From: Elizabethkingia occulta
Lineage (GTDB): Bacteria; Bacteroidota; Bacteroidia; Flavobacteriales; Weeksellaceae
NCBI RefSeq assembly: GCF_002023715.1
Contig: NZ_MAHX01000013.1
Span: 62,001 to 126,000, forward strand
Length of the DNA: 64,000 bases
Direction: 5' to 3'
Part shown: in pieces, positions 17,558-25,250 of the stretch
Numbering within the stretch: the stretch's first letter is position 1
Layout: each line of letters starts with the position of its first letter
The notes under the pieces: model-generated
The model's input: only the letters and a program-made list of their open reading frames with translations
Told to the model about the DNA's origin: nothing
Database searches by the model: none
Translations under genes and position numbers: made by a program

Positions 17558-18535
17558 ATGAGCAATAGACCCATTTCTGATTTTATAGAAAAATATTATT
17601 TACACTTTAATGCAGCAGCTTTAGTAGATGCTTCTAAAGGTTATGTTGCCCACCTTAAAGATGGCGGGAAAATGATGATTACTTTAGCAGGTGCAATGTC
17701 TACTGCTGAGTTAGGTAAAATTTTAGCAGAAATGATCCGTCAGGATAAAGTAGCTATTATTTCTTGTACAGGGGCTAACCTTGAAGAAGATTTAATGAAT
17801 CTGGTAGCACACTCTCACTACGAAAGAGTTCCTCACTACCGTGATCTTACTCCACAGGAAGAATGGGATCTTTTAGAAAGAGGTCTTAACCGTGTAACAG
17901 ATACTTGTATTCCTGAAGAAGAAGCTTTCAGAAGATTACAAAAACATATTCACGAGATCTGGAAAGATGCAGAAGATAAAGGAGAAAGATATTTCCCGCA
18001 TGAATATATGTACAAAATGCTTCTTTCAGGTGTATTAGAGCAATACTATGAAATTCCTAAAGAAAATTCATGGATGTTGGCTGCAGCTGAGAAAAACTTA
18101 CCAATCGTAGTACCGGGATGGGAAGATTCTACAATGGGTAACATCTTTGCATCTTACTGCATTAAAGGAGAATTAAAAGCTTCTACAATGAAGTCAGGTA
18201 TCGAATATATGACTTACCTGGCAGACTGGTACAAAGGTAACAGTAGCGGAAAAGGAGTTGGATTCTTCCAGATAGGTGGAGGTATCGCAGGAGATTTCCC
18301 TATTTGTGTAGTTCCGATGATGTATCAGGATCTTGAAATGCACGATGTACCTTTCTGGTCTTATTTCTGCCAGATTTCTGATTCTACAACATCTTATGGT
18401 TCTTATTCCGGAGCTGTTCCGAATGAGAAAATTACATGGGGTAAATTAGATATCCACACACCTAAATTTATTGTGGAAAGTGATGCCACAATCTGTGCTC
18501 CACTAATGTTTACTTACATTCTTGAGAACTCTTAA
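17558..18535 (+). CDS. Deoxyhypusine synthase family protein
   Basis: A 325-residue protein of the deoxyhypusine synthase family. The C-terminal ITWGKL places the expected imine-forming Lys at about 296, and the NAD-binding Rossmann segments are present (VAIISCTGANLEED, GFFQIGGGIAGDFP). In eukaryotes and archaea the enzyme transfers the aminobutyl group of spermidine to eIF5A. Bacteria lack that protein, so the substrate here is unknown; family members in bacteria are thought to act on polyamines or an unidentified acceptor. A -7-like TATCTTTG at 17528-17535 precedes it, and a strong terminator follows. It is a single-gene unit. Confidence 0.88.
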   Translation: MSNRPISDFIEKYYLHFNAAALVDASKGYVAHLKDGGKMMITLAGAMSTAELGKILAEMIRQDKVAIISCTGANLEEDLMNLVAHSHYERVPHYRDLTPQEEWDLLERGLNRVTDTCIPEEEAFRRLQKHIHEIWKDAEDKGERYFPHEYMYKMLLSGVLEQYYEIPKENSWMLAAAEKNLPIVVPGWEDSTMGNIFASYCIKGELKASTMKSGIEYMTYLADWYKGNSSGKGVGFFQIGGGIAGDFPICVVPMMYQDLEMHDVPFWSYFCQISDSTTSYGSYSGAVPNEKITWGKLDIHTPKFIVESDATICAPLMFTYILENS

Positions 18536-18560
18536 TAGAAACAGAATATAAATTTCTTAA

Positions 18561-18590
18561 TAAAAGGCTTATCCAATAAGCCTTTTATTT
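18561..18590 (+). terminator. Rho-independent terminator after the deoxyhypusine-synthase-like gene
   Basis: A perfect 12-base stem, TAAAAGGCTTAT / ATAAGCCTTTTA, with loop CCA and a T-rich tail, just before the next ATG at 18597. Confidence 0.85.
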
Positions 18591-18596
18591 TTTACA

Positions 18597-19685
18597 ATGC
18601 AGTCTCCAAACACCGTTAAATACGATGCCCTTACCGGAATGCGTGCTATTGCCGCGATTATGGTATTTGTTTATCATAACCGAAAATACTGGCGCAATGA
18701 TCTGCCATGGGCAATAATGCGCTTCATCAGTGAATGGCACATTGGAGTAACTGTATTTTTTGTTCTGAGTGGCTTTCTGTTAGCTTATCGTTATCAGGAC
18801 AAACCCTTGGAAAGCAAAAAGGACTACCTAAAATACATTCTGCTAAGAATAGCCCGAATATTTCCATTATACTGGATTTTGCTTAGCTTCTATTTTCTGG
18901 ACACGGAATATTCTAAGAATGTAGATACCTATTTCCTGCAATACTTGCTACTGTATTCATTGTTTGATAAATATGTTCTTACCGGAATTGTACAGGCCTG
19001 GTCACTTAATGTGGAATTCTTTTTCTATCTGCTATCACCGGTGTTATTTCTTTTACTAAAGAAAAGCTGGAAATATTGTGTCTCACTGATGTTGGGATTA
19101 TTCCTTCTCAGTTGCGCTATAGGCTATGGTTTGCATTGGTACAATGCGAATCCCAAAGGTTTCTTGTACCCGCTGAACTTTATTATGAGCAATACTTTTT
19201 TCGGAAGAAGTACAGAGTTCTTCTTCGGAATGCTATTGGCTTATATGATGAAGCAGGAAAGTAGAGTAAATACATTGTTGAAACTAAAGAATCCTACATT
19301 GTACGGGGGACTTTTAATAATGCTGTTTACAATTGCCATTGCTTTTTTTGCCAGAAATAATTTTGTGCATGGAGTGGAACGTTGGGAAGGCAGATTAATT
19401 CATGAGCTGTTTCTTCCTGTTGCGATAGCATTATTCTTTTGGGGATTAATGTCTGAAAAAACATGGGTGTCCAGATTTTTATCCACAAAGTTTCTGGTTC
19501 TTTTGGGAAATGCCTCTTTTGTTTTTTATCTTATCCACATCAGTTACTTCAATCTGAAACTTAAATCCTTGCTTTATTTGCCCGATCGCAATTTTGTACT
19601 GCTTTGGATTTGTTCCATTATAATCTATCTATGGATAGAGAAACCTCTTTACAAGCTGTGCAGAAATCTTATTGCTAAAATTTAG
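18597..19685 (+). CDS. Acyltransferase 3 (OafA/YrhL-like) membrane protein
   Basis: A 362-residue integral membrane acyltransferase. It begins with the family's N-terminal LTGMRAIAAIMVFVYHNRKYW, holding the catalytic His after a first membrane segment, and continues with about ten hydrophobic helices. WHIGVTVFFVLSGFLLAYRY, the 'GVxxFFVLSGF' motif, is diagnostic. Such proteins O-acylate surface polysaccharides, peptidoglycan or lipids; the acceptor is not evident and no glycan cluster lies nearby. The ATG sits six bases after the upstream terminator, so it must have its own promoter inside or upstream of the hairpin. Confidence 0.88.
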   Translation: MQSPNTVKYDALTGMRAIAAIMVFVYHNRKYWRNDLPWAIMRFISEWHIGVTVFFVLSGFLLAYRYQDKPLESKKDYLKYILLRIARIFPLYWILLSFYFLDTEYSKNVDTYFLQYLLLYSLFDKYVLTGIVQAWSLNVEFFFYLLSPVLFLLLKKSWKYCVSLMLGLFLLSCAIGYGLHWYNANPKGFLYPLNFIMSNTFFGRSTEFFFGMLLAYMMKQESRVNTLLKLKNPTLYGGLLIMLFTIAIAFFARNNFVHGVERWEGRLIHELFLPVAIALFFWGLMSEKTWVSRFLSTKFLVLLGNASFVFYLIHISYFNLKLKSLLYLPDRNFVLLWICSIIIYLWIEKPLYKLCRNLIAKI

Positions 19686-19771
19686 TTTTCCACATTGTAG
19701 CTTATCTTTTCTTCAGGATAAAGAAATATACTATTGACTGTTCACCAATAACAAGTAACTTTAACTTCTGT

Positions 19772-20470
19772 ATGAAGGAAAAAGTATTAATGAACTGGAG
19801 CGGTGGAAAAGACTCCGCAATGGCACTTTATAATATAATCAATAACAAAGACTATCAGGTTGAAGGCTTACTTACCTCTGTTAATGCCGTTAACCAGAGA
19901 ATTTCTATGCATGGTGTAAGCGGAAGTTTGTTAGTAAAACAAGCTAAAAGTATAGGATTACCACTTACTAAAATTAATTTACCCGAATCCTCAGATATGG
20001 CTGCCTATGAAAATATAATGGAGCAGACATTATCCACATTTACAGAACAGGGTATCAAGACATCTGTATTTGGTGATATCTTTCTGGAAGATTTGAGGAA
20101 ATACAGGGAGAAACAATTAGAAAAAATTGGGTGGAAAGCTATTTTTCCGCTTTGGAAAAAAGATACCCGAAATCTGGTATATGAATTCTTAGAACTGGGC
20201 TTTCGTACCAGAATCTGTTGTATCAACAAACAATATCTGAATTCCGACTTCTTAGGATGTGACCTGGATGAATATCTTATTGATAAGCTTCCTGAAAATG
20301 TAGATCCTTGTGGTGAAAACGGTGAGTTTCATACATTTGTATACGCAGGACCTGTATTTCAAAATAACCTGAGTATTAAGAACGGAGAAAGAGTAGAAAA
20401 GTCTTATAACCATGATGGAAAATCTTATGGATACGAGTTTTGCGATATCCTATTAGAGGATCAGCAGTAG
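19772..20470 (+). CDS. Dph6-like ATP-pyrophosphatase (diphthine-ammonia ligase family)
   Basis: A 232-residue PP-loop enzyme with the N-terminal nucleotide motif SGGKDSA (residues 10-16). The later motifs fit the Dph6/MJ0570-type family: SVFGDIFLEDLRKYRE, FPLWKKDTRNL, and the C-terminal DPCGENGEFHTFVYAGP. In eukaryotes and archaea the family amidates diphthine on EF2. Bacterial EF-G has no diphthamide, so the role here must differ and is unknown. It stands alone, 86 bases after the acyltransferase gene. Confidence 0.85.
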   Translation: MKEKVLMNWSGGKDSAMALYNIINNKDYQVEGLLTSVNAVNQRISMHGVSGSLLVKQAKSIGLPLTKINLPESSDMAAYENIMEQTLSTFTEQGIKTSVFGDIFLEDLRKYREKQLEKIGWKAIFPLWKKDTRNLVYEFLELGFRTRICCINKQYLNSDFLGCDLDEYLIDKLPENVDPCGENGEFHTFVYAGPVFQNNLSIKNGERVEKSYNHDGKSYGYEFCDILLEDQQ

Positions 20471-20519
20471 GTGTATTGTTAGTAAATATTTTTTTAACTT
20501 TAGATTAAATACATTCTTC

Positions 20520-20828
20520 ATGGATCAGCAATTTAAAGATCAGGTTTTTGAAATTATCAGGATGATACCAAAAGGCAGGGTAACATCCTATGGAGCTATA
20601 GCAAAAGCTGTTGGCTATCCCAATCATTCCCGTCATGTAGGAAATGCATTGCGACATTATGATGCAGGCTTTCCGGCACATAGAGTTTGTAATTCTTCCG
20701 GAGTGATTACAGCCGAATCCTGCATTCCTGATTTTACTAAGAAACTGGCAAAAGAGGGTGTTGCAGTAAAGGGGAACAAAATCCAAAACTTCAGAAAAAT
20801 TTTTTGGGATCCATTAAACGAAATTTAA
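20520..20828 (+). CDS. Alkyltransferase-like protein (MGMT fold, no catalytic Cys)
   Basis: A 102-residue protein that is essentially the C-terminal DNA-binding domain of O6-alkylguanine-DNA alkyltransferase. It has IPKGRVTSYGAIAKAVG (recognition helix region) and RHVGNAL, but the active-site motif PCHRV reads PAHRV, with Ala53 in place of the alkyl-accepting Cys. It therefore cannot repair by direct transfer. By family knowledge, such ATL proteins bind O6-alkylguanine and flag it for nucleotide excision repair. It ends two bases before the ATG of a Crp/Fnr regulator, so the two are an operon. Confidence 0.88.
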   Translation: MDQQFKDQVFEIIRMIPKGRVTSYGAIAKAVGYPNHSRHVGNALRHYDAGFPAHRVCNSSGVITAESCIPDFTKKLAKEGVAVKGNKIQNFRKIFWDPLNEI

Positions 20829-20830
20829 TA

Positions 20831-21397
20831 ATGTCAGATTTTCTCAGAAAGCATATAGAAAATATTGTCCGTCTATCCGATGAGGAATATGAAGAAATCC
20901 TGGAGTTCTTTCAGTTCAGGAAGTACAGAAAAAGACAATTTCTGATTCAGGAAAACCAAAAGGTAGACGAATTATTTATTGTGAAATCGGGATTGTTAAA
21001 ATGTGGTATGATTGACGATTCCGGTAAAGAGCAGATATTACAGTTCGCTACAGAAGACTGGTGGATTTCTGATTATACAGCCTTTTATAAACATCAACCT
21101 GCCCGATTGGCGGTGGATTGTATAGATGATAGTGAGGTATATTCCATCACTTATACGCAAATGAATGAAGTATGCAGAAGAATACCAAAAGCAGAACATT
21201 TTTTCCGGGTAAAAAGTAATTTAGGCTATTGTGCGCTACAAGACAGGGTTTTGGCTCTTATGACTAAAACGGCAAAAGAACGATATGAGGATTTTATTCA
21301 TCAATATTCAGAATGGAGTAACAGAATTCCCAAACAGCTTATTGCCAGCTATCTCGGAGTATCACGGGAGACACTAAGTAGGCTTTATACTTCCTGA
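20831..21397 (+). CDS. Crp/Fnr-family transcriptional regulator
   Basis: A 188-residue regulator. An N-terminal cyclic-nucleotide-binding beta-roll (to about residue 115) is followed by a dimerisation helix and a C-terminal winged helix. The recognition helix reads VSRETLSRLY, with Arg179, Glu180 and Arg184 matching the E. coli CRP residues Arg180, Glu181 and Arg185 that read TGTGA half-sites. No Cys cluster for an FeS group is seen. ATG 20831 was chosen over the in-frame TTG at 20804, which lies inside the ATL gene. A perfect TGTGA-N6-TCACA site begins three bases after its stop codon. The effector is unknown. Confidence 0.9.
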   Translation: MSDFLRKHIENIVRLSDEEYEEILEFFQFRKYRKRQFLIQENQKVDELFIVKSGLLKCGMIDDSGKEQILQFATEDWWISDYTAFYKHQPARLAVDCIDDSEVYSITYTQMNEVCRRIPKAEHFFRVKSNLGYCALQDRVLALMTKTAKERYEDFIHQYSEWSNRIPKQLIASYLGVSRETLSRLYTS

Positions 21398-21399
21398 TA

Positions 21400-21415
21400 T
21401 GTGACCTAGATCACA
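21400..21415. promoter_or_regulatory. CRP-type operator upstream of the PfpI-family gene
   Basis: TGTGACCTAGATCACA is a perfect palindrome of the form TGTGA-N6-TCACA. It lies between the Crp/Fnr gene and the PfpI-type gene. A -7-like GAACTTTG at 21460-21467 puts its centre about 63 bases before the likely transcript start, an activator-type spacing. Binding by the neighbouring regulator is inferred. Confidence 0.6.
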
Positions 21416-21503
21416 ACTTTTTTTTGAGGTATGTCCTGTGATAATTTTTAGTACTAACCGAACTTTGTATCAGTAAATATTAATAATACAAAAGCAAGAT
21501 ATT

Positions 21504-22193
21504 ATGGAACAGAAAAAAGCATTAATCGTTGTGACAAGTGTAGAGAAATATCCTAATATGGAAAGAGCGACAGGGCTTTGGTTGGGAGAAGCTGTGCATT
21601 TTTATGATAAAATGGTAAACGCCGGAAAAGAGGTTGACTTTGTAAGTCCCAGAGGAGGTTATACGCCTTTGGATCCCGTAAGTATTCAGCAGTTTGTACA
21701 GCCGGTAGACTGGAAGTACTATGCTGATGAAACTTTTAGAAATAAACTGGCAGATACACTAAAGCCGGAAGAGGTAAACGCATCGGATTACGATGTTATT
21801 TATTATGCTGGCGGACATGGAGTTGTATGGGACTTTCCTGAAGATAAAGGATTGCAAAATATAGCAAGAACAATTTATGAAAATCAAGGGATTATCTCCT
21901 CTGTATGTCATGGAGCAGTGGGATTGTTTAATATTACACTTTCCGATGGTTCTTTATTAATTAAAGATAAAACGCTTACAGGATTTAGTAATTCCGAAGA
22001 AATTGCGGCTGAGCTGGCAGATCATATGCCATATCTTACAGAAGATGTGCTGAAAAGCAAAGGTGCAAATTATGTAAAAGCTGAGCAGGATTTTACACCG
22101 TTTGCTGTGACAGATGGCAGATTGGTAACTGGTCAGAATCCACAATCCGGCGGAGCTGTAGGAGATCAGGTATTAGAAATTCTAAATCAATAA
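21504..22193 (+). CDS. DJ-1/PfpI family protein (Hsp31-like glutamine amidotransferase fold)
   Basis: A 229-residue DJ-1/PfpI-superfamily protein. The nucleophile elbow is SSVCHGAVGL, giving Cys135 and adjacent His136. The upstream YYAGGHGVVWDFPED and C-terminal VTGQNPQSG motifs are typical of the Hsp31/YajL-like class I glutamine amidotransferase domain. Family members act as glyoxalases, chaperones or stress proteins. It lies 106 bases downstream of the Crp/Fnr gene, with a perfect CRP-type site between, so it is a good candidate target of that regulator. A strong terminator follows. Confidence 0.87.
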   Translation: MEQKKALIVVTSVEKYPNMERATGLWLGEAVHFYDKMVNAGKEVDFVSPRGGYTPLDPVSIQQFVQPVDWKYYADETFRNKLADTLKPEEVNASDYDVIYYAGGHGVVWDFPEDKGLQNIARTIYENQGIISSVCHGAVGLFNITLSDGSLLIKDKTLTGFSNSEEIAAELADHMPYLTEDVLKSKGANYVKAEQDFTPFAVTDGRLVTGQNPQSGGAVGDQVLEILNQ

Positions 22194-22216
22194 GAATACT
22201 TAATATAGAAGAATTT

Positions 22217-22257
22217 AAAAGCCCTGCCAGAATCATAAACCCTGGCAGGGCTTTTTT
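22217..22257. terminator. Bidirectional terminator between the PfpI and HxlR genes
   Basis: A 14-base stem, AAAAGCCCTGCCAG / CTGGCAGGGCTTTT, with an 11-base loop and a T run. It sits between convergent genes. Confidence 0.85.
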
Positions 22258-22275
22258 ATGGATATAAATAAAAGT

Positions 22276-22614
22276 CTAACTTCGAGCTTTCTCCATTTCT
22301 TTTTCTCCCCATTTTCTTAAATGTTCTATAAAAGGGATAAGCTCGGCTCCGGTCTCAGTAAGGTAATATTCAACTTTTGGAGGCACCTCCTGATATACCT
22401 TTCTGTGCAGTAGCTTGTCATCTTCCAATTCGCGAAGTGTCTGGGTAAGCATTTTGGGGGTAATATCCCTTAGTGTTTTTCGTAGTTCTCCATAGCGCAT
22501 TATATCTTCAAGATGCAAATGCCATAATATTCTGCCCTTATATTTTCCGCCTATTCGCTTAAAAGCATAGTCTACGGGACAGGATGTTTCGTTGATAAAT
22601 TTATTATTATTCAC
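22276..22614 (-). CDS. HxlR-family winged-helix regulator
   Basis: A 112-residue MarR-like HxlR regulator. CPVDYAFKRIGGKYKGRILWHL carries the family's N-terminal Cys (residue 11), which in redox-sensing members such as YodB and QorR is oxidised. The winged helix continues as MRYGELRKTLRDITPKMLTQTLRELE. The start codon is GTG. It is divergent from a quinone-oxidoreductase-like gene 135 bases away, the classic arrangement for QorR-type control. A role as an electrophile or quinone sensor is inferred from this context. Confidence 0.9.
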   Translation of the reverse strand: MNNNKFINETSCPVDYAFKRIGGKYKGRILWHLHLEDIMRYGELRKTLRDITPKMLTQTLRELEDDKLLHRKVYQEVPPKVEYYLTETGAELIPFIEHLRKWGEKEMEKARS

Positions 22615-22660
22615 TTTTTATTAAAATTTAATTTACTGATAATCAGCATTAGTATATTTT

Positions 22661-22691
22661 AGGTATGTAGGGTACTAAAAAGTGCATACTT
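22661..22691. promoter_or_regulatory. Inverted repeat, candidate HxlR operator
   Basis: AGGTATGTA and TGCATACTT form an imperfect inverted repeat (seven of nine positions pair) with a 13-base spacer, in the divergent hxlR/oxidoreductase intergenic region. The right arm overlaps the -33 TTG of the oxidoreductase promoter, so binding would repress. Confidence 0.45.
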
Positions 22692-22721
22692 GACATAAAG
22701 ATACTAAATATTCTACATTTG
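22690..22721 (+). promoter_or_regulatory. Promoter of the quinone-oxidoreductase-like gene
   Basis: TTG at 22690-22692, a 21-base spacer and TACATTTG at 22714-22721. The ATG follows 28 bases later at 22750. Confidence 0.6.
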
Positions 22722-22749
22722 CTCTATTAATATTTAAAATAAAACTCAG

Positions 22750-23697
22750 ATGAAAGCAATTCTTTTAAATGAAGCTGGAGGAGTAGAAAATCTGCAACAA
22801 ACAGAAATAGAAATACCAACTATAAAAAATAATGAAGTGTTGGTAAAAGTAGCATCAATTAGTATAAACCCTGTTGATGTAAAGGCAAGACGTAATGATG
22901 GAGTATTAAGCTGGCTATTTGCAGAAAAGCGTCCTGCTATTTTGGGCTGGGATATTTCTGGTGAAATTACAGAAGTTGGTAAAGATGTAAAAGATTTTAA
23001 ATCCGGAGATAAAGTTTTCGGAATGGTTAACTTCTTTGGAAACGGAAAAGCTTATGCTGAATACGTAGCTGCACCAGCGGAGCACTTGGCACTTATTCCA
23101 GCAGGCATATCTTTTCAGGAAGCCGCTGCAGCAACTCTGGCAGCTTCTACAGCTTATCAGGCATTAACCGAAATTGGTAAAGTAAAAAAGGGCGATCGTG
23201 TATTAATTCATGCGGCTTCAGGAGGTGTAGGACATTATGCTGTTCAGATAGCTAAGCATTTAGGTGCCTATGTTATAGGAACTTCATCTGCAAAAAATAA
23301 AGATTTTGTATTGTCGCTGGGAGCAGATGGACACATTGATTATACAAAAGGGGATATCCAAGATTTAGTTAAAGATATTGATGTTGTATTGGATGGTATT
23401 GCTGGTGAAACTTTACTAAAATCATTGGATGTAGTGAAAGATAACGGAATTGTGATAACATTACCTTCCGGAGATATTCCGGATGAAGCATTGGAAAAAG
23501 CTGCACAAAAAAATGTCGATTTACAGTTCTATTTAGTGTCTTCAAAAAAAGAGACCATACAAACTATAGCTCATTTACTAGAAACTAAAGCATTAAAGCC
23601 TCATATTCATCAGGAATTTAGTTTTTCAGAAATGGGGAAAGCTCATACAGAAGTAGAAACCGGAAGGGTAGTAGGGAAGGTAATTGTGAATGTTTAA
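22750..23697 (+). CDS. NADP-dependent zeta-crystallin-like quinone/alkenal oxidoreductase
   Basis: A 315-residue zinc-independent medium-chain dehydrogenase. The GroES-like N-terminal domain has GWDISGEITEVGKDVKDFKSGDKVFGM. The Rossmann domain has the nucleotide motif AASGGVGHYAVQIAKHLGA, and DVVLDGIAGETLLKSL follows. The Cys/His ligands of zinc alcohol dehydrogenases are missing, which points to quinone or enal reduction. It is transcribed away from an HxlR regulator, with a candidate operator between them, so induction by electrophiles is likely. Confidence 0.9.
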   Translation: MKAILLNEAGGVENLQQTEIEIPTIKNNEVLVKVASISINPVDVKARRNDGVLSWLFAEKRPAILGWDISGEITEVGKDVKDFKSGDKVFGMVNFFGNGKAYAEYVAAPAEHLALIPAGISFQEAAAATLAASTAYQALTEIGKVKKGDRVLIHAASGGVGHYAVQIAKHLGAYVIGTSSAKNKDFVLSLGADGHIDYTKGDIQDLVKDIDVVLDGIAGETLLKSLDVVKDNGIVITLPSGDIPDEALEKAAQKNVDLQFYLVSSKKETIQTIAHLLETKALKPHIHQEFSFSEMGKAHTEVETGRVVGKVIVNV

Positions 23698-23816
23698 AAA
23701 AAATTGAGTTCAGGATTTTTACTATTCGGTATTTTAAAATAACAGCTCAGCGATATTATTTTTCTTTTCTGTGGTCGGTAGGGTAGCTTTGAACCATAAT
23801 TTAAAAATCAAATACT

Positions 23817-24611
23817 ATGAAAGCTATCAACATTTTCTCAGCTCTTTTTTTATTCTTATTAAGTTTCGCTCATGCACAAATGGACGATAAGTTTTATCAG
23901 CCAGGGAAAAAACTTAAGCCACTTGAATTTTCAAAAGTTGAATATATTGCTGTTCCGGTTGAAAAGGATACTGTTACTGCTTATGTTGTGAAACCTGAGA
24001 CTAAAAAGATTAAGAAAACTATTTTCTTTTTTCATGGTGCAGGGGGGAATGTAACTACTTACCAATATATTACAAAACCTTTAGTGGATGCAGGATTTCA
24101 GGTAGTGATGATAGATTTTCGCGGTTATGGAAAGTCAACCGGAAAACCTACTCATCTGAATGTAGCTGCGGATGGCCAGATGCTATTCGATAAATTTATC
24201 AACAGGCCAGATATCAAAAATACTAAAGTTTATATCTATGGAGCCTCTTTAGGATCACAGATTGCGACGCATCTGGCAAAAAATAATGTGGATAAAATTT
24301 CAGGTTTAATTTTAGACAGTCCAATGGCTTCGTTTACTGATATAGCTTCGTTCTATGCACCTCAGTATAAAGATATGATCCTGAAAGGTATGGTTTCTCC
24401 TTATTCAGCAAAGGAAGATATAAAAGGACTTGGGAAGCTTCCTAAAATAGTTATCCACAGTAAAGAGGATAAAGAAGTTCCTTATGAACAGGGTAAATTA
24501 GTTTTCGACAATGCTACAGAGCCAAAACAATTTATCGAATCTGTAGGAGCGCATTTGGGCGGTATGCAAAATAATTCTGCTGAAATCCTAAAAGCTATTC
24601 AAAGCCTTTAA
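23817..24611 (+). CDS. Exported alpha/beta hydrolase
   Basis: A 264-residue serine hydrolase with a signal peptide (cleaved near SFAHA-QM). The oxyanion/HG region is FFHGAGGN, the nucleophile elbow is GASLGS (Ser in YIYGASLGSQIATH), and the catalytic His is in VGAHLGGMQNN near the C-terminus. It resembles the BEM46/ABHD13-type peptidases and esterases; the substrate is unknown. A -7-like TAGCTTTG at 23784-23791 precedes it. A diverged copy of its last 27 codons survives as a remnant at 25251-25337. Confidence 0.87.
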   Translation: MKAINIFSALFLFLLSFAHAQMDDKFYQPGKKLKPLEFSKVEYIAVPVEKDTVTAYVVKPETKKIKKTIFFFHGAGGNVTTYQYITKPLVDAGFQVVMIDFRGYGKSTGKPTHLNVAADGQMLFDKFINRPDIKNTKVYIYGASLGSQIATHLAKNNVDKISGLILDSPMASFTDIASFYAPQYKDMILKGMVSPYSAKEDIKGLGKLPKIVIHSKEDKEVPYEQGKLVFDNATEPKQFIESVGAHLGGMQNNSAEILKAIQSL

Positions 24612-24619
24612 TTAAAATA

Positions 24620-24654
24620 AAAACCTCATAGGTTTCTGAAACCTATGAGGTTTT
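24620..24654. terminator. CCTCATAGG hairpin, copy 1 (terminator)
   Basis: A perfect 16-base stem, AAAACCTCATAGGTTT / AAACCTATGAGGTTTT, with loop CTG. It follows the hydrolase gene and faces the convergent small gene, and can terminate both strands. Related hairpins are at 25203-25235 and 26532-26566. Confidence 0.8.
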
Positions 24655-24686
24655 AATAAGTGATAACTAATTTTTTTTAATCTACT

Positions 24687-25001
24687 TTATTCAGATGTTT
24701 CTGTTGATACAGCCTGCTGAATATAAGTGAGTAATTCTAAATGTGGAATCAAATCATATGCAATCTGTAAAACATTGCAGAGATCGGAAGTTTCTGCAAG
24801 AGAAGATCCGTTGTCCAGACTTTCCAACGCCTGCATGCATACTGCCAAAATAGATTTAATTTTAAAACCTATATCGGAGTAGTCTCGTACTTCGATATTA
24901 GCATTCGTGTGGCCAGAGCCCGATTGGCTAATGGAAACAAGCCAGTCTTTTAGCTCAACTTCTTTGCCGTTCAATATTACGGCAGTTTTCTTTGGGTTCA
25001 T
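24687..25001 (-). CDS. Hypothetical protein (104 aa)
   Basis: I do not recognise this family. It encodes a 104-residue soluble acidic protein with no signal peptide or membrane segment. The first 50 residues look like beta structure (AVILNGKEVELKDWLVSISQSG), and the rest is helical and Leu-rich (ILAVCMQALESLDNG, then LCNVLQIAYDLIPHLELLTYIQQ). Normal codon use and ATG start suggest it is real, but it lies in a degenerate strip with a gene remnant, so a decaying gene is possible. An 8-base inverted repeat, AACGCTTA / TAAGCGTT at 25048-25066, lies just upstream of its start. Confidence 0.6.
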   Translation of the reverse strand: MNPKKTAVILNGKEVELKDWLVSISQSGSGHTNANIEVRDYSDIGFKIKSILAVCMQALESLDNGSSLAETSDLCNVLQIAYDLIPHLELLTYIQQAVSTETSE

Positions 25002-25202
25002 AATCTAATTTTAGGAAATAGTAAAACCCGAATGGTTTAGGTGTCCTAACGCTTAGATTAAGCGTTTGCAGTTGTTTCCAATACTGCCATCATACCATAC
25101 GGGCAAAAATTTTTAAATCATTGAATCCACATAGTTTAATAACACTGAAGATATAAAATAAATTAATATTGGATTGGGGAATACAGCCGGCTAAAAAAAT
25201 AG

Positions 25203-25235
25203 AAACCTCATAGGTTACCTAAACCTATGAGGTTT
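25203..25235. repeat. CCTCATAGG hairpin, copy 2
   Basis: Stem AAACCTCATAGGTT / AACCTATGAGGTTT, perfect over 14 bases with a 5-base loop. It matches the copy after the intact hydrolase gene and sits 15 bases before the hydrolase remnant, without a gene to terminate on its left. Confidence 0.75.
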
Positions 25236-25250
25236 AAAAAACGGACTGGG

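Noticed and set aside
25048-25066. AACGCTTA / TAAGCGTT inverted repeat as a terminator
   Set aside because: No T run follows on either strand, so it is not a Rho-independent terminator; it is mentioned only as an unexplained repeat.
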